Source: a virus. From it: 28,112 nucleotides of DNA. Location: the IMG/VR virus record IMGVR_UViG_3300006919_000316, positions 1 to 28,112 of that record, one strand, 5' to 3'. Each line of letters starts with the position of its first letter. Positions within the stretch are counted from its first letter, which is position 1. Shown piece after piece: positions 11,613 to 19,301 of the stretch. The notes under the pieces were generated by a model. That model did not search any database. It was not told the DNA's origin and saw only the letters and a program-made list of their open reading frames with translations. The translations under genes and the position numbers were made by a program.

Positions 11613-12200
11613 ATGAATATTTTTATACTACACGATACCGACATTGACAAGTGTGCCGAGTGGCATATTGATGCTCATATCATCAAGATGCCGCTAGAGG
11701 CTGCACAAATGCTATGTACTGTCCACTGGATTGATAAATTCGTGGGCTATGTACCGAGGAAACTTACGTCTGATGAATGGGGAACAATCTCACAGCGAAA
11801 GTCGGATGCTCCTAGGCATTATCCTTACCTTCCTACTATGTACAATCACCCTTGTACTATTTGGGCACGCACTTCTCAACAAAATTACGAGTGGCTTTTC
11901 TGTTACGCTCTGGCTCTCAATGATGAGTACGGCTATCGTTACGGGGGCAAGTCTCACAAATCTGTTGCAGAAGTGATTCTTAAACTTCCTGATATTTCTT
12001 TACCAAACATCGGACTTACTCCTTTTGCTCAGGCAATGCCAGACGAGTTGAAAAGTAAGGATGCTGTAAAGTCTTATCAAATGTTTTATATGAAGGACAA
12101 GGCAGCCATTAAGAAAGGCTGCACTTGGAAACATCGTGAGAAGCCCGAGTGGTGGGACGAAGAAATTGCAGACTATACTTCTAGGATCAGCGGGCAATGA
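11613..12200 (+). CDS. Conserved phage protein with His-rich N-terminal motif
   Basis: 195 residues. The N-terminus, INIF-like strand, then CAEWHIDAHIIKMPLEAAQMLCTVHW, matches a widespread phage family whose hallmark is Cys-Asp-Lys-His-Val-Val-Lys-Met; here Ile-Asp-Ala-His replaces it. A second block, YNHPCTIWARTSQQNYEWL, then EYGYRYGG, follows. The His/Glu/Trp layout loosely recalls pyrimidine-dimer glycosylases such as T4 DenV, but I cannot confirm homology. The family start matches the ATG, which lies at the predicted transcription start, so the mRNA is leaderless with no ribosome binding site. It overlaps the TauD-like gene by four bases. Confidence 0.72.
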   Translation: MNIFILHDTDIDKCAEWHIDAHIIKMPLEAAQMLCTVHWIDKFVGYVPRKLTSDEWGTISQRKSDAPRHYPYLPTMYNHPCTIWARTSQQNYEWLFCYALALNDEYGYRYGGKSHKSVAEVILKLPDISLPNIGLTPFAQAMPDELKSKDAVKSYQMFYMKDKAAIKKGCTWKHREKPEWWDEEIADYTSRISGQ

Positions 12201-12994
12201 AGATTAGAAAGATCGGATGGGTTACAGAAATCTATGATGTAGATCTGAACACCATTTCTAAAGAAGAAATGCACCAGATTATTATGACTACCGCTACAGA
12301 TTTGGTAGTCGTAATTAAGAATCAGGAGCTTTCTCACCAGAGAGAAGTCGAGTTGTGTAAGTGGTGTGGTGATTGTCACTACATTCTAGCTCCCTTTTCC
12401 AAGCACGTTGCTATCAACGAGTACGTTGTACGAGTAACGGGAGAGAAGAACAAAGATGGGAAAGAAGGACTGTTCGGGCACAAATCAGACCTCGATTGGC
12501 ATTGTAATCAAGCATCAAATGCCAATCGTCATAGTATGGTATGGCTATACGCTGTAAAAGGCTCAAAGGGCAGTACGACTAGCTGGATCAATATGCAGCT
12601 AGCGTATGAAGATTTACTTCCTCAAGTTAAAAAACTACTAGAACCACAGAAGTTTACTTGCGGGTACAAAGTAGGAATGTATACTGAGGAGAGAGAACTA
12701 TTTCCGGAGCATCATTCCCCAAATGAATGGCACCTTGTACATACTAACGAAGCAGGAGTCACAGGATTGTTCTTCCCATTTCTACAGATTATGGGCGGGT
12801 TTAAAGGCGATCTTTTCCAGAAACTAAAGAATCATGTACTTCAAGATAAGTATAGATACGACCATCACTGGGAAGATGGCGATGTGGTTATTAGTGAGCA
12901 GTGGTTGAGCGTACATAAGCGACATTATTTTGAACGTATGGACAAACGACTACTTCATCGAATTGCATTTAACTATCATAAGGCACTATTGTGA
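12197..12994 (+). CDS. TauD/TfdA-like 2OG oxygenase with HxN metal motif
   Basis: 265 residues, the usual TauD-family size. LDWHCNQASN corresponds to the His-x-Asp site but reads His102-Cys-Asn104, so Asp is replaced by Asn. The following GSKGSTTSWINMQLAYEDL matches the TauD strand and helix that contribute the 2OG-binding Thr. Distal His240 (SVHKRH) and Arg255 (LLHRIAFNY) are present. TauD relatives oxidise taurine, alkyl sulfates, herbicides or amino acids. Asn for Asp could weaken or alter activity, as Asp loss does in 2OG halogenases, but Asn is not the halogenase residue (Ala/Gly). ATGA overlap upstream and GTGA overlap with the ligase gene. Confidence 0.8.
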   Translation: MKIRKIGWVTEIYDVDLNTISKEEMHQIIMTTATDLVVVIKNQELSHQREVELCKWCGDCHYILAPFSKHVAINEYVVRVTGEKNKDGKEGLFGHKSDLDWHCNQASNANRHSMVWLYAVKGSKGSTTSWINMQLAYEDLLPQVKKLLEPQKFTCGYKVGMYTEERELFPEHHSPNEWHLVHTNEAGVTGLFFPFLQIMGGFKGDLFQKLKNHVLQDKYRYDHHWEDGDVVISEQWLSVHKRHYFERMDKRLLHRIAFNYHKALL

Positions 12995-13929
12995 CAACTC
13001 CTTGGATTAAATACGTTAAAGACCAATACTACAAAGGTATGCCCGTCATTTCAGATGAAGAATATGATGCGCTTATCAAAGATCATGAAGAAAGTATCGG
13101 GCATAATGTAAATGGTCACAGTGTAAAATTTAAGCACAAGCGAAAAATGTATTCGCTTCAGAAAGTATTTATTGGAGAAACTGAGCCGCCAAACTATGGA
13201 GTGCCTACAGTAGAAACTCCTAAACTAGATGGCGCTGCTATCTCTATTAATTATCTTTATCAATTTTTTGGGTCTGCAATCACTCGAGGAAATGGTGAAG
13301 AAGGTCTAGATATTTCTACCAAGATTCAACATCTAGTACCAAATCTTATCAAGCCGATGATAGACACACATTTCCAGATTACTGGAGAAGTAGTAGCTCC
13401 CAAGACTATTAAGAACGCTAGAAATTATGCGGCAGGTGCTCTTGGCTTAAAAAGTGTAGACGAATTTAAAGAAAAGGATCTAACTTTTATTGCCTATGAC
13501 ATTTGGCCTCGTCCTAGAGAAACTTTTACAGAGAGCATGAAAGTTCTTTCTGATTGGGGGTTTAAGACAGTTTTAGATGGACCGTGGGACGAGTTTCCCC
13601 AGGACGGAAAGGTAATCCGAGTAGATAATTATGATCATTTTGAATCCTTGGGATATACAGCTCATCATCCACGTGCTGCGTATGCTCTCAAAGAAAGAAA
13701 ACACGGAGTAGTAACAAAACTAATTGACGTTGAGTGGAATACTGGCAAAAGCGGAGTAATCACACCGACAGCAATCCTAGAGCCCGTAGAAATTGACGGA
13801 GCAGTAGTATCTCGAGCAACATTGCACAATATCGAATATATTCGTAGTCTTGAATTAGAGATTGGGTGCAATGTTGAAGTTATTCGTAGTGGAGAAATTA
13901 TTCCTAGAGTGGTCCGTAAATGTCCGTAG
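12991..13929 (+). CDS. ligA: NAD+-dependent DNA ligase, N-terminal half (adenylation + OB)
   Basis: 312 residues. It starts in a shortened Ia domain (YYKGMPVISDEEYDAL), then the nucleotidyltransferase domain: catalytic Lys78 in PKLDG, TRGNG (98-102), TGEVV (131-135), NARNYAAGALG, and motif V around 237-255. An OB-fold part follows (TPTAILEPVEIDGAVVSRATLHN, then GCNVEVIRSGEIIPRVVR). It stops there, exactly where an intact LigA continues into the zinc finger. The missing zinc finger, HhH and BRCT parts occur as a separate gene at 17751. The two halves probably assemble in trans. GTG start overlaps the TauD-like stop; the nuclease gene at 13920 overlaps its end. Confidence 0.93.
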   Translation: MTTPWIKYVKDQYYKGMPVISDEEYDALIKDHEESIGHNVNGHSVKFKHKRKMYSLQKVFIGETEPPNYGVPTVETPKLDGAAISINYLYQFFGSAITRGNGEEGLDISTKIQHLVPNLIKPMIDTHFQITGEVVAPKTIKNARNYAAGALGLKSVDEFKEKDLTFIAYDIWPRPRETFTESMKVLSDWGFKTVLDGPWDEFPQDGKVIRVDNYDHFESLGYTAHHPRAAYALKERKHGVVTKLIDVEWNTGKSGVITPTAILEPVEIDGAVVSRATLHNIEYIRSLELEIGCNVEVIRSGEIIPRVVRKCP

Positions 13930-14285
13930 GCGTATATAACGAAACTTACTTTGCAAGTCGTCCTGAAGAACGAGAGCGAGAAGGAGTACTTTACGGCGTC
14001 ATTCTAGTAAACAAAACTACATTTGAACGCGAATGTATTAAAGTTGGAATTGCTAGTGGAAAAGACTGGCGGCATGTTATTAAAAGGAGCAGAGGCTTTA
14101 CAGGATATGATCTTCGAATTCAACGAACTTATTCTGCTACACTCTATGAAGTATTCCAAGAGGAGCAAAGACTACACAAAGAATTTGCTGCGGATAAATT
14201 CCATCCTTCTCATAAGTTTGGCGGTCATACTGAGTGTTTTAGAATTGACAGTAAAATCTTAAATAGCTTCCCTAAAAAACGATGA
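13920..14285 (+). CDS. GIY-YIG-superfamily (T5orf172/MUG113-like) nuclease domain protein
   Basis: 121 residues. GVLYGVILV (22-30) is the first strand with a GIY-like Tyr; KVGIA (41-45) the second (YIG-like); then Arg51, a helix with Tyr76, acidic EVFQEEQRLHKEF (77-89) and FGGHTECF (100-107), the block typical of T5orf172/MUG113 domains. No DNA-binding module is attached. It starts inside the end of the ligase N-half, at the exact place where the ligase gene is interrupted, a classic position for a free-standing homing nuclease or its remnant. Nuclease activity and mobility are inferred from family and location only. Confidence 0.7.
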   Translation: MSVGVYNETYFASRPEEREREGVLYGVILVNKTTFERECIKVGIASGKDWRHVIKRSRGFTGYDLRIQRTYSATLYEVFQEEQRLHKEFAADKFHPSHKFGGHTECFRIDSKILNSFPKKR

Positions 14286-14875
14286 AAAAAGTACAAAAAC
14301 CGATAGTAATTATTCCGTCCGAAACAGATCATTGTAACTTTATCGGAATAGCAAGAAATTACTGGAATAATGATTTTATAGATCATGTTTTAGATGATGT
14401 AGTTTCTTGGCGTCCCGTAAAAGTAAAATACGGAAAAAGAGAAGTTGCAAATATAGCTTCAGGAATCGCTTACAACAAAGGTGTACTTTCAGCGATAAGA
14501 GCTTTTAATAAAAAAACTTATAGAGTACCTGACCTACAAAATAACACTATAACTACAGCAATTTATAGATACAATACCCCAGGAGACGAATATACCTGGC
14601 ACCAAGACATTATCTATAATCTTCAAATGTTAAAAAATTGGGAAAGAATTAGAAGATACTCTGCTGTAATAATGTTAAGTGATCCCGAAGATTATGTAGG
14701 TGGAGAGTTTTACATTGAAGGACATAAAGACCCTATAGAATTACGAAAAGGGGATCTTTTAATTTATACTGCTATTCACGCGCATAGAGTTGCCCCTCTT
14801 ATTTCGGGAACTAGAATGACTTATTGTGTTTGGATGGAATCTAGACATTATGCGCATACTTTGGAAGTTCAATAA
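14282..14875 (+). CDS. 2OG-Fe(II) oxygenase
   Basis: 197 residues with a full ligand set: His107-x-Asp109 in EYTWHQDI, distal His168 in IHAHRVAPL and Arg178 in GTRMTYCVWM. VGGEFYIEG and RKGDLLIYTA are the expected strands between. The N-terminal 60 residues are family-variable. It overlaps the GIY-YIG gene by four bases and is followed directly by a methyltransferase and a carbamoyltransferase, so hydroxylation could create the acceptor for a carbamoyl or methyl group. That order is inference. Very A/T-rich codons with mostly AGA arginine. Confidence 0.87.
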   Translation: MKKVQKPIVIIPSETDHCNFIGIARNYWNNDFIDHVLDDVVSWRPVKVKYGKREVANIASGIAYNKGVLSAIRAFNKKTYRVPDLQNNTITTAIYRYNTPGDEYTWHQDIIYNLQMLKNWERIRRYSAVIMLSDPEDYVGGEFYIEGHKDPIELRKGDLLIYTAIHAHRVAPLISGTRMTYCVWMESRHYAHTLEVQ

Positions 14876-15445
14876 TTGAAACTGATTAGTAACTATTATA
14901 TTAAGCAACTAGAAACTTTGCATGATACTCGAAAAAATTTTGGTATCTTTGGAGGTAGAACTACTCTAAAAGATATTCAGCCTTGGATTGATAAGTATCA
15001 GCCCAAGACTTTTATAGATTATGGTTGTGGAAAAGGAGTGCTAGTTAAGCTTCTGCAAGAACAGTACGGACATTGTATTGGATATGATCCTGGGTATGCT
15101 GAATTTAGAGAGAAGCCTTTAGAGCCTGCGGAAATGCTAGTATGCACAGATGTTCTAGAGCATATTGAGCCAGAGTATCTAGACAATGTTTTGAAACATA
15201 TTGATAGTCTGTTTACTAAAGTTGCTTACCTATATATTGCTACTTCAGCCGCTGCTAAGCTTTTACCGGACGGTAGAAATGCTCATTTAATTGTCGAAGA
15301 AGACACTTGGTGGCGACCTAAACTACTAAAACATATCAAAGCAAAAATTATAGATCAAAAATATATTTTTAGTCAATGGCTATCTCAAAAAGAACAAGTG
15401 TATAAACCTGCTAATAAATACGTTGTGGTATTGGAAAAACAGTGA
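14876..15445 (+). CDS. Class I SAM-dependent methyltransferase
   Basis: 189 residues from TTG 14876, directly after the upstream stop. TFIDYGCGKGVLVKLL (residues about 45-60) is SAM-binding motif I; IGYDPGYAEF carries the acidic end of strand 2; LVCTDVLEHIEPEYL (about 88-102) is the post-I region; DGRNAHLIVEEDTWW near 139-153 is shared with the methyltransferase at 23298, so the two are paralogs. The general Asp-Val-Leu-Glu-His signature is common in small-molecule and glycan methyltransferases; the target is unknown. GTGA overlap with the carbamoyltransferase. Confidence 0.82.
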   Translation: MKLISNYYIKQLETLHDTRKNFGIFGGRTTLKDIQPWIDKYQPKTFIDYGCGKGVLVKLLQEQYGHCIGYDPGYAEFREKPLEPAEMLVCTDVLEHIEPEYLDNVLKHIDSLFTKVAYLYIATSAAAKLLPDGRNAHLIVEEDTWWRPKLLKHIKAKIIDQKYIFSQWLSQKEQVYKPANKYVVVLEKQ

Positions 15446-16806
15446 AAGTATTAGGAATTAGTGAAGGGTTTCATGATGCAGCAATCGCAGTAGTAGACTC
15501 GGACACTGGTACAATAAACTTTGCTACACATACTGAACGGTATACTCGAATTAAAAATGATCCGAGTATTCCGGATAAATTACTTCGTAGCACTCCTCAT
15601 GACTTTAGAGTATACTATGAAGATATTTCATTAAAGAATCAAAGGAGAATGATACATGGGCAAGGCCCCGTATATTCAGCTAATGCAGAACTTGCAGATG
15701 ACTTCGTATCGCACCACGAAGCTCATGCAGCAGCCGCTTACTATACCTCTCCTTTCGATTATACTGGATGCGTTATCGCAGTAATTGATGCAATAGGCGA
15801 GTGGGCAACTGCTAGTATTTGGAAACCAAGCCCCAGCGGGTTAATATTGGTTGAGGAGAAATTTTACCCTTTCTCTTTGGGATTATTTTACAGTGCGATC
15901 ACCAAACGAATCGGACTACGACCTAACGAAGATGAGTACATTACGATGGGGATGGCTGCTTTTGGGAATCCCTGCATTGACATGGGGGATTGTTTTAGCC
16001 GCAATCTTCATCGAGGTTTTTCGCTAAACGACTTTAAAGGGCATCGACCCGAGGATATTGCAGCAAGTGCTCAAGCTGCAATTGAAGAAAAAATTCTGGA
16101 ATTTATTACGCCCTGGAAACCTATGGGACGAAACCTTTGTTATGGGGGCGGAGTTGCACTCAATTGTGTAGCTAACTCTAAACTTAGAGCGCATTTTGAT
16201 AATGTTTGGATTATGCCAAGTCCCGGTGATGCTGGAAGCTCTCTCGGAGCTGCTCTTGGGTACCTTAAACAGAAAGTTCCTTTTCAAGACACTTATTTGG
16301 GGTATGACATTGACAGACCGATTAATCCTAGAGAAGTTGCTCAGTACCTTGCCAAAAAAGGAGTGGCCGGAGTCGCGCATGGTCAAGCTGAGTTTGGTCC
16401 TCGCGCACTTGGCAATCGCAGTTTGTTGGGCGATCCTCGTATATCAGATATTAAACGTAAGTTAAACAATGTAAAACGACGCCAAAAGTTTCGTCCTTTT
16501 GCTCCTGCTATTCTTAGTGAGTTTGCAAACGAGTATTTTGAAGGCCCTATGAATGAATATATGCAATTCGTAGCCGAAGCAAAACATAATTATGAAGGAG
16601 TTACTCATGTGGACGGAACTGCGCGAGTGCAGTTAGTACCGCAACATAGTCGCTCAGTATTTCGACAAATTCTAGAAGAATTTTATGAAATCACAGGAGT
16701 GCCCATGCTTCTGAACACCTCTTTGAATATCAAAGGGCAACCAATGGTAAACAATGAGCAAGATGCTCTAGACTTTGAAAAGAAGTATAAGGTAAAAGTG
16801 TTTTGA
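15442..16806 (+). CDS. Carbamoyltransferase (NodU/CmcH/TobZ family)
   Basis: 454 residues from GTG 15442. The N-terminal Kae1-like half has the GFHDAAIAVVD opening, the iron-site SHHEAH cluster (His91, His92, His95), VIAVIDAIGE and GGGVALNCVANSKL (235-248). The C-terminal YrdC-like half has EFGPRALGNRSLLGDPR (317-333), KRRQKFRPFAPAIL, VDGTARVQ and the terminal LLNTSLNIKGQPMV. All main blocks are present, though it is shorter than TobZ-type enzymes (about 570), as usual in phages. It makes carbamoyl-adenylate from carbamoyl phosphate and ATP and transfers it to a hydroxyl; phage relatives modify hydroxymethylated bases. It overlaps the SGNH-like gene by four bases. Confidence 0.93.
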   Translation: MKVLGISEGFHDAAIAVVDSDTGTINFATHTERYTRIKNDPSIPDKLLRSTPHDFRVYYEDISLKNQRRMIHGQGPVYSANAELADDFVSHHEAHAAAAYYTSPFDYTGCVIAVIDAIGEWATASIWKPSPSGLILVEEKFYPFSLGLFYSAITKRIGLRPNEDEYITMGMAAFGNPCIDMGDCFSRNLHRGFSLNDFKGHRPEDIAASAQAAIEEKILEFITPWKPMGRNLCYGGGVALNCVANSKLRAHFDNVWIMPSPGDAGSSLGAALGYLKQKVPFQDTYLGYDIDRPINPREVAQYLAKKGVAGVAHGQAEFGPRALGNRSLLGDPRISDIKRKLNNVKRRQKFRPFAPAILSEFANEYFEGPMNEYMQFVAEAKHNYEGVTHVDGTARVQLVPQHSRSVFRQILEEFYEITGVPMLLNTSLNIKGQPMVNNEQDALDFEKKYKVKVF

Positions 16807-17564
16807 TTTACTTTAATGGATGTAGCTTTACATATGGGTATGAGCTAGGAAGTATTTTTGCGTCTAGATTCTCTAGGTTAGTCTCAGATACTTTTGGCGA
16901 AAAAGAATGGAATAACGCAAAAGTAGGTTCTTCAAATGCTAGAATTTGGAGAACTACAATGACGGACGTTATTTTAAAGAAGCCTAAACTTGTAGTAATT
17001 ATGTGGAGCGGACCAAACAGAGAAGAATTTTTTCAATATGCTCGAGGAAAATGGGGCTGGAAAAATGCTACCTGGAAAAACTATACTGTAGATAAAGATA
17101 CTCTACAGGCAAATTCAAAGTGTAATTCTAGTAAAAGCGTAGATCAAAGTAAGGTACACTATGACAGTCTTAATAACTATATGAAGAATGTCAAAAACGT
17201 GCCCTGGAATCTTAGGTATACTCTACAGTACATGCTAAGTGTAAAGTATTTTCTAGAAGCAATGGGCGTTCCCTATTTGTTCTATACTTTTTCTAGAACT
17301 CAATATGTAAATTATTTGGATATTTTAGATTGGGAAACGTGGGATTGTACTAGCGCTGATAGCGTTTCGATTGAATTATCCAAAGACCAAATCTTAAAAG
17401 AGCTTCCTTTTATTCAAGAGCCAGGCTTTTACGATTACTGTAAAATGCACGATCTACCGATTGGCCTAAAAGATCATCCTTTAGAAGAAGCTCATGAGTG
17501 GATGGCTAATAAAATTGTAAAGGATATAAAGAAAAATGGGTTGGATAAAAGATTTACTGGATAG
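16803..17564 (+). CDS. SGNH/GDSL-hydrolase-like protein
   Basis: 253 residues from TTG 16803. Block I is YFNGCSFTYG (Ser8), block II AKVGSSNARIW with Gly and Asn, block III-like VVIMWSGPNREE, and block V DHPLEEAHEWMAN (Asp224, His225), giving the catalytic elements of the SGNH fold. This phage type, with GCS instead of GDS, is common near glycan genes and may act as an esterase or an O-acyl- or group-removing/transferring enzyme on glycans. It closes the cassette inserted in the ligase. The middle (85-130) is Asn/Lys/Trp-rich. Active-site geometry is inferred from motifs only. Confidence 0.68.
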   Translation: MIYFNGCSFTYGYELGSIFASRFSRLVSDTFGEKEWNNAKVGSSNARIWRTTMTDVILKKPKLVVIMWSGPNREEFFQYARGKWGWKNATWKNYTVDKDTLQANSKCNSSKSVDQSKVHYDSLNNYMKNVKNVPWNLRYTLQYMLSVKYFLEAMGVPYLFYTFSRTQYVNYLDILDWETWDCTSADSVSIELSKDQILKELPFIQEPGFYDYCKMHDLPIGLKDHPLEEAHEWMANKIVKDIKKNGLDKRFTG

Positions 17565-17673
17565 CTGTTCTAGAAAAATACGAATAAAGTATTTTGAGTG
17601 GAGGCTGCGAAAAGTTTATAAAGAAGATACCTACGTCTACGAAGAAGATCAAAATTTTGATGCAAAGAATTGA
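17536..17673 (+). CDS. 45-residue basic microprotein
   Basis: Small frame starting MGWIKDLLDSCSRKIRIKYF inside the end of the SGNH gene (29-base overlap) and ending 22 bases before promoter P7. It is amphipathic and basic at the N-terminus, then Tyr/Glu/Asp-rich. Openings of the type Met-(Gly/Ser)-Trp-hydrophobic-Lys-Asp-Leu-Leu are frequent, from memory, in microproteins of marine phages. No transmembrane segment; it may lie on the membrane. Function unknown. Confidence 0.55.
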   Translation: MGWIKDLLDSCSRKIRIKYFEWRLRKVYKEDTYVYEEDQNFDAKN

Positions 17674-17695
17674 GGCAGCTTCCCGAAAAAAGTTC

Positions 17696-17724
17696 TTGAC
17701 ATAAGTTCAAAGTTTCGATATAAT
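17696..17724 (+). promoter_or_regulatory. Sigma70-type promoter P7
   Basis: TTGACA 17696-17701, 17-bp spacer, TATAAT 17719-17724, shared AGTTCTTGACA box. Predicted start near 17731. It drives the ligase C-terminal half and the HTH gene at 18518, up to the terminator at 19255. Confidence 0.92.
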
Positions 17725-17750
17725 ATATAAATAGAAATGAGGAGAAGCAA

Positions 17751-18512
17751 ATGTTCGAGATTCAAATGCCTACGGAATGCCCTGCTTGCAGCGCTCCCGT
17801 TGTTTTTGAAGATCCGCAGCTCTTTTGTACTAACAAGGACTGTTCTGCTCAATGGCAGAAAAAACTCGAGCACTTTGCTTCAACTCTCAAGATTAAGGGA
17901 CTTGGCCCTGCAACTTTGCATAAGTTGGAACTCCAAGAATACACAGACCTCTATGCGCTTTCTGTTGAGGAGATTTCAGAAACACTAGGCTCTGAAAAGC
18001 TGGCACAAAAACTAGTCCAAGAAATAGAAAAGTCTAAACAGGCCGATCTAGAAACTGTGCTACCAGCTTTTTCTATTCCGCTTATCGGTCAATCTGCTTC
18101 TAAAAAGTTATGCTCTGTAGTATCTTCCATTGAAGATATTACCGCCGAAACCTGTGAAGAAGCCGGTATTGGTCCGAAAGCCACAGCCAATCTACTGGAT
18201 TGGTTAGATGAAGAGTTCTTTGCATATGACCTAGATAAACTTCTTCCTTTTGATTTTAAGACGAAAAATGTTGCCACCATTAGTGGTCCTTGTGCTGGTA
18301 TTATTTGTATCAGTGGAAAACTAAGTTCGTTCAAAACCAAGGCTGAAGCACAGAGGTATTTAGAAAACTACGGTTATGTAGTAAAAACCAGTCTTACAAA
18401 AGACTGTACTCACCTTGTAAATGAGTCTGGCATTGAATCTGCCAAAACACGAACAGCTCGGGAACGGGGTGTTCAGATTGTTGAAAACTTACTGACGTTT
18501 ATTGGAGAATAA
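17751..18512 (+). CDS. ligA: NAD+-dependent DNA ligase, C-terminal half (Zn finger, HhH, BRCT)
   Basis: 253 residues. Zinc finger with Cys10, Cys13, Cys26 and Cys31 (CPACSAP ... FCTNKDCSAQW), helix-hairpin-helix repeats (about 45-165; LKIKGLGPATLHKL, ETLGSEKLAQKLV, IPLIGQSASKKL, GIGPKATANLL), and a BRCT domain (about 182-253; GIICISGKLSSF, GYVVKTSLTKDCTHLV). This is the half missing from the gene at 12991. It starts with its own ATG behind GAGGAG and promoter P7, so it is a planned separate polypeptide, not a frameshifted tail. It binds nicked DNA and should complement the adenylation half. The halves are 3.8 kb apart. Confidence 0.93.
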   Translation: MFEIQMPTECPACSAPVVFEDPQLFCTNKDCSAQWQKKLEHFASTLKIKGLGPATLHKLELQEYTDLYALSVEEISETLGSEKLAQKLVQEIEKSKQADLETVLPAFSIPLIGQSASKKLCSVVSSIEDITAETCEEAGIGPKATANLLDWLDEEFFAYDLDKLLPFDFKTKNVATISGPCAGIICISGKLSSFKTKAEAQRYLENYGYVVKTSLTKDCTHLVNESGIESAKTRTARERGVQIVENLLTFIGE

Positions 18513-18517
18513 CTATA

Positions 18518-19234
18518 ATGGCTCTACCTAAGTGGACTGACGAGCGTACCGCACAACTCGCATCGCTCGTTGATGGTGAAAGCCCCGTTTCCCAAGCTAC
18601 GGTCGCACAAGCAGCAGAAGATCTCGAAACCTCTGTTCGTTCTGTGTCCTCCAAGCTCCGGAAAATGGGCTATGATGTTGAACTTGCTTCTGCTGGTGCA
18701 GGCAAGTCTTTTAGCGAAGATCAAGAGGCAACTCTTGCTGCCTTCGTGCAGGATAACTCTGGTACTTATACCTATGCAGAAATTGCTGAGCACTTTGCTG
18801 GCGGCGAGTTCTCTGCTAAGTCTATCCAGGGCAAAATCCTTTCTATGCAGTTGACCGCTCATGTGCGTCCCGCTCCGAAAGTGGAAGCAGTGAAAACCTA
18901 CACTGACGAAGAAGAAGCCCAGTTTGTGGCTCTCGTCAATGACGGTGCTTTCATCGAAGACATTGCAGCAGCAATGGGTCGTGAAGTCAACTCGATTCGG
19001 GGTAAAGCTCTTTCGCTCCTGCGTGCAGGCACGATTGCAGCTATTCCGAAGCAGCGTGAAACCAAAGGCACGAGCAAAGCCGATCCCCTGGCTGATCTCG
19101 ATATTGCCGGTATGACTGTTGAAGAAGTCGCAGAAGCTATTGGCAAGACGGTGCGTGGTGTTAAGACCATGCTGACTCGTCGCGGCCTGGCTTGCGCAGA
19201 CTACGACGGTTCTGCTCGTAAAGAACGAGTCTAA
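18518..19234 (+). CDS. Repetitive HTH DNA-binding protein (probably abundant)
   Basis: 238 residues with three or four Myb/HTH-like repeats, each with an acidic/aromatic first helix and a recognition-like helix: KWTDERTAQLASLV ... RSVSSKLRKMGY; FSEDQEATLAAFV ... KSIQGKILSMQL; YTDEEEAQFVALV ... NSIRGKALSLLR; and MTVEEVAEAIGKTVRGVKTMLTRRG. From memory, this protein type is conserved in marine podophages near the helicase gene. Codons are clearly G/C-richer, with CGT arginine, than those of the decoration genes, and a strong terminator follows, so high expression is likely. Probable role: coating or organising phage DNA, or broad regulation. It starts five bases after the ligase half. Confidence 0.75.
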   Translation: MALPKWTDERTAQLASLVDGESPVSQATVAQAAEDLETSVRSVSSKLRKMGYDVELASAGAGKSFSEDQEATLAAFVQDNSGTYTYAEIAEHFAGGEFSAKSIQGKILSMQLTAHVRPAPKVEAVKTYTDEEEAQFVALVNDGAFIEDIAAAMGREVNSIRGKALSLLRAGTIAAIPKQRETKGTSKADPLADLDIAGMTVEEVAEAIGKTVRGVKTMLTRRGLACADYDGSARKERV

Positions 19235-19254
19235 TAGCGCGTTGTTTGTCTAGT

Positions 19255-19287
19255 AGAGCAGGGGAGACTTCGGTCTCCTCTGCTTTT
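19255..19287 (+). terminator. Rho-independent terminator with UUCG tetraloop
   Basis: GCAGGGGAGAC (19258-19268) pairs with GTCTCCTCTGC (19273-19283), one G-U, around a TTCG loop, followed by TTTT, CTTT. It closes the P7 transcript 20 bases after the HTH gene. Confidence 0.95.
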
Positions 19288-19301
19288 CTTTGGGAGAGAA
19301 C

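Noticed and set aside
12991-18512. The split ligase as a sequencing or assembly error, or an intron
   Set aside because: The halves are separated by intact overlapping genes, the second has its own promoter, ribosome binding site and ATG, and no intron core was recognised at the edges.
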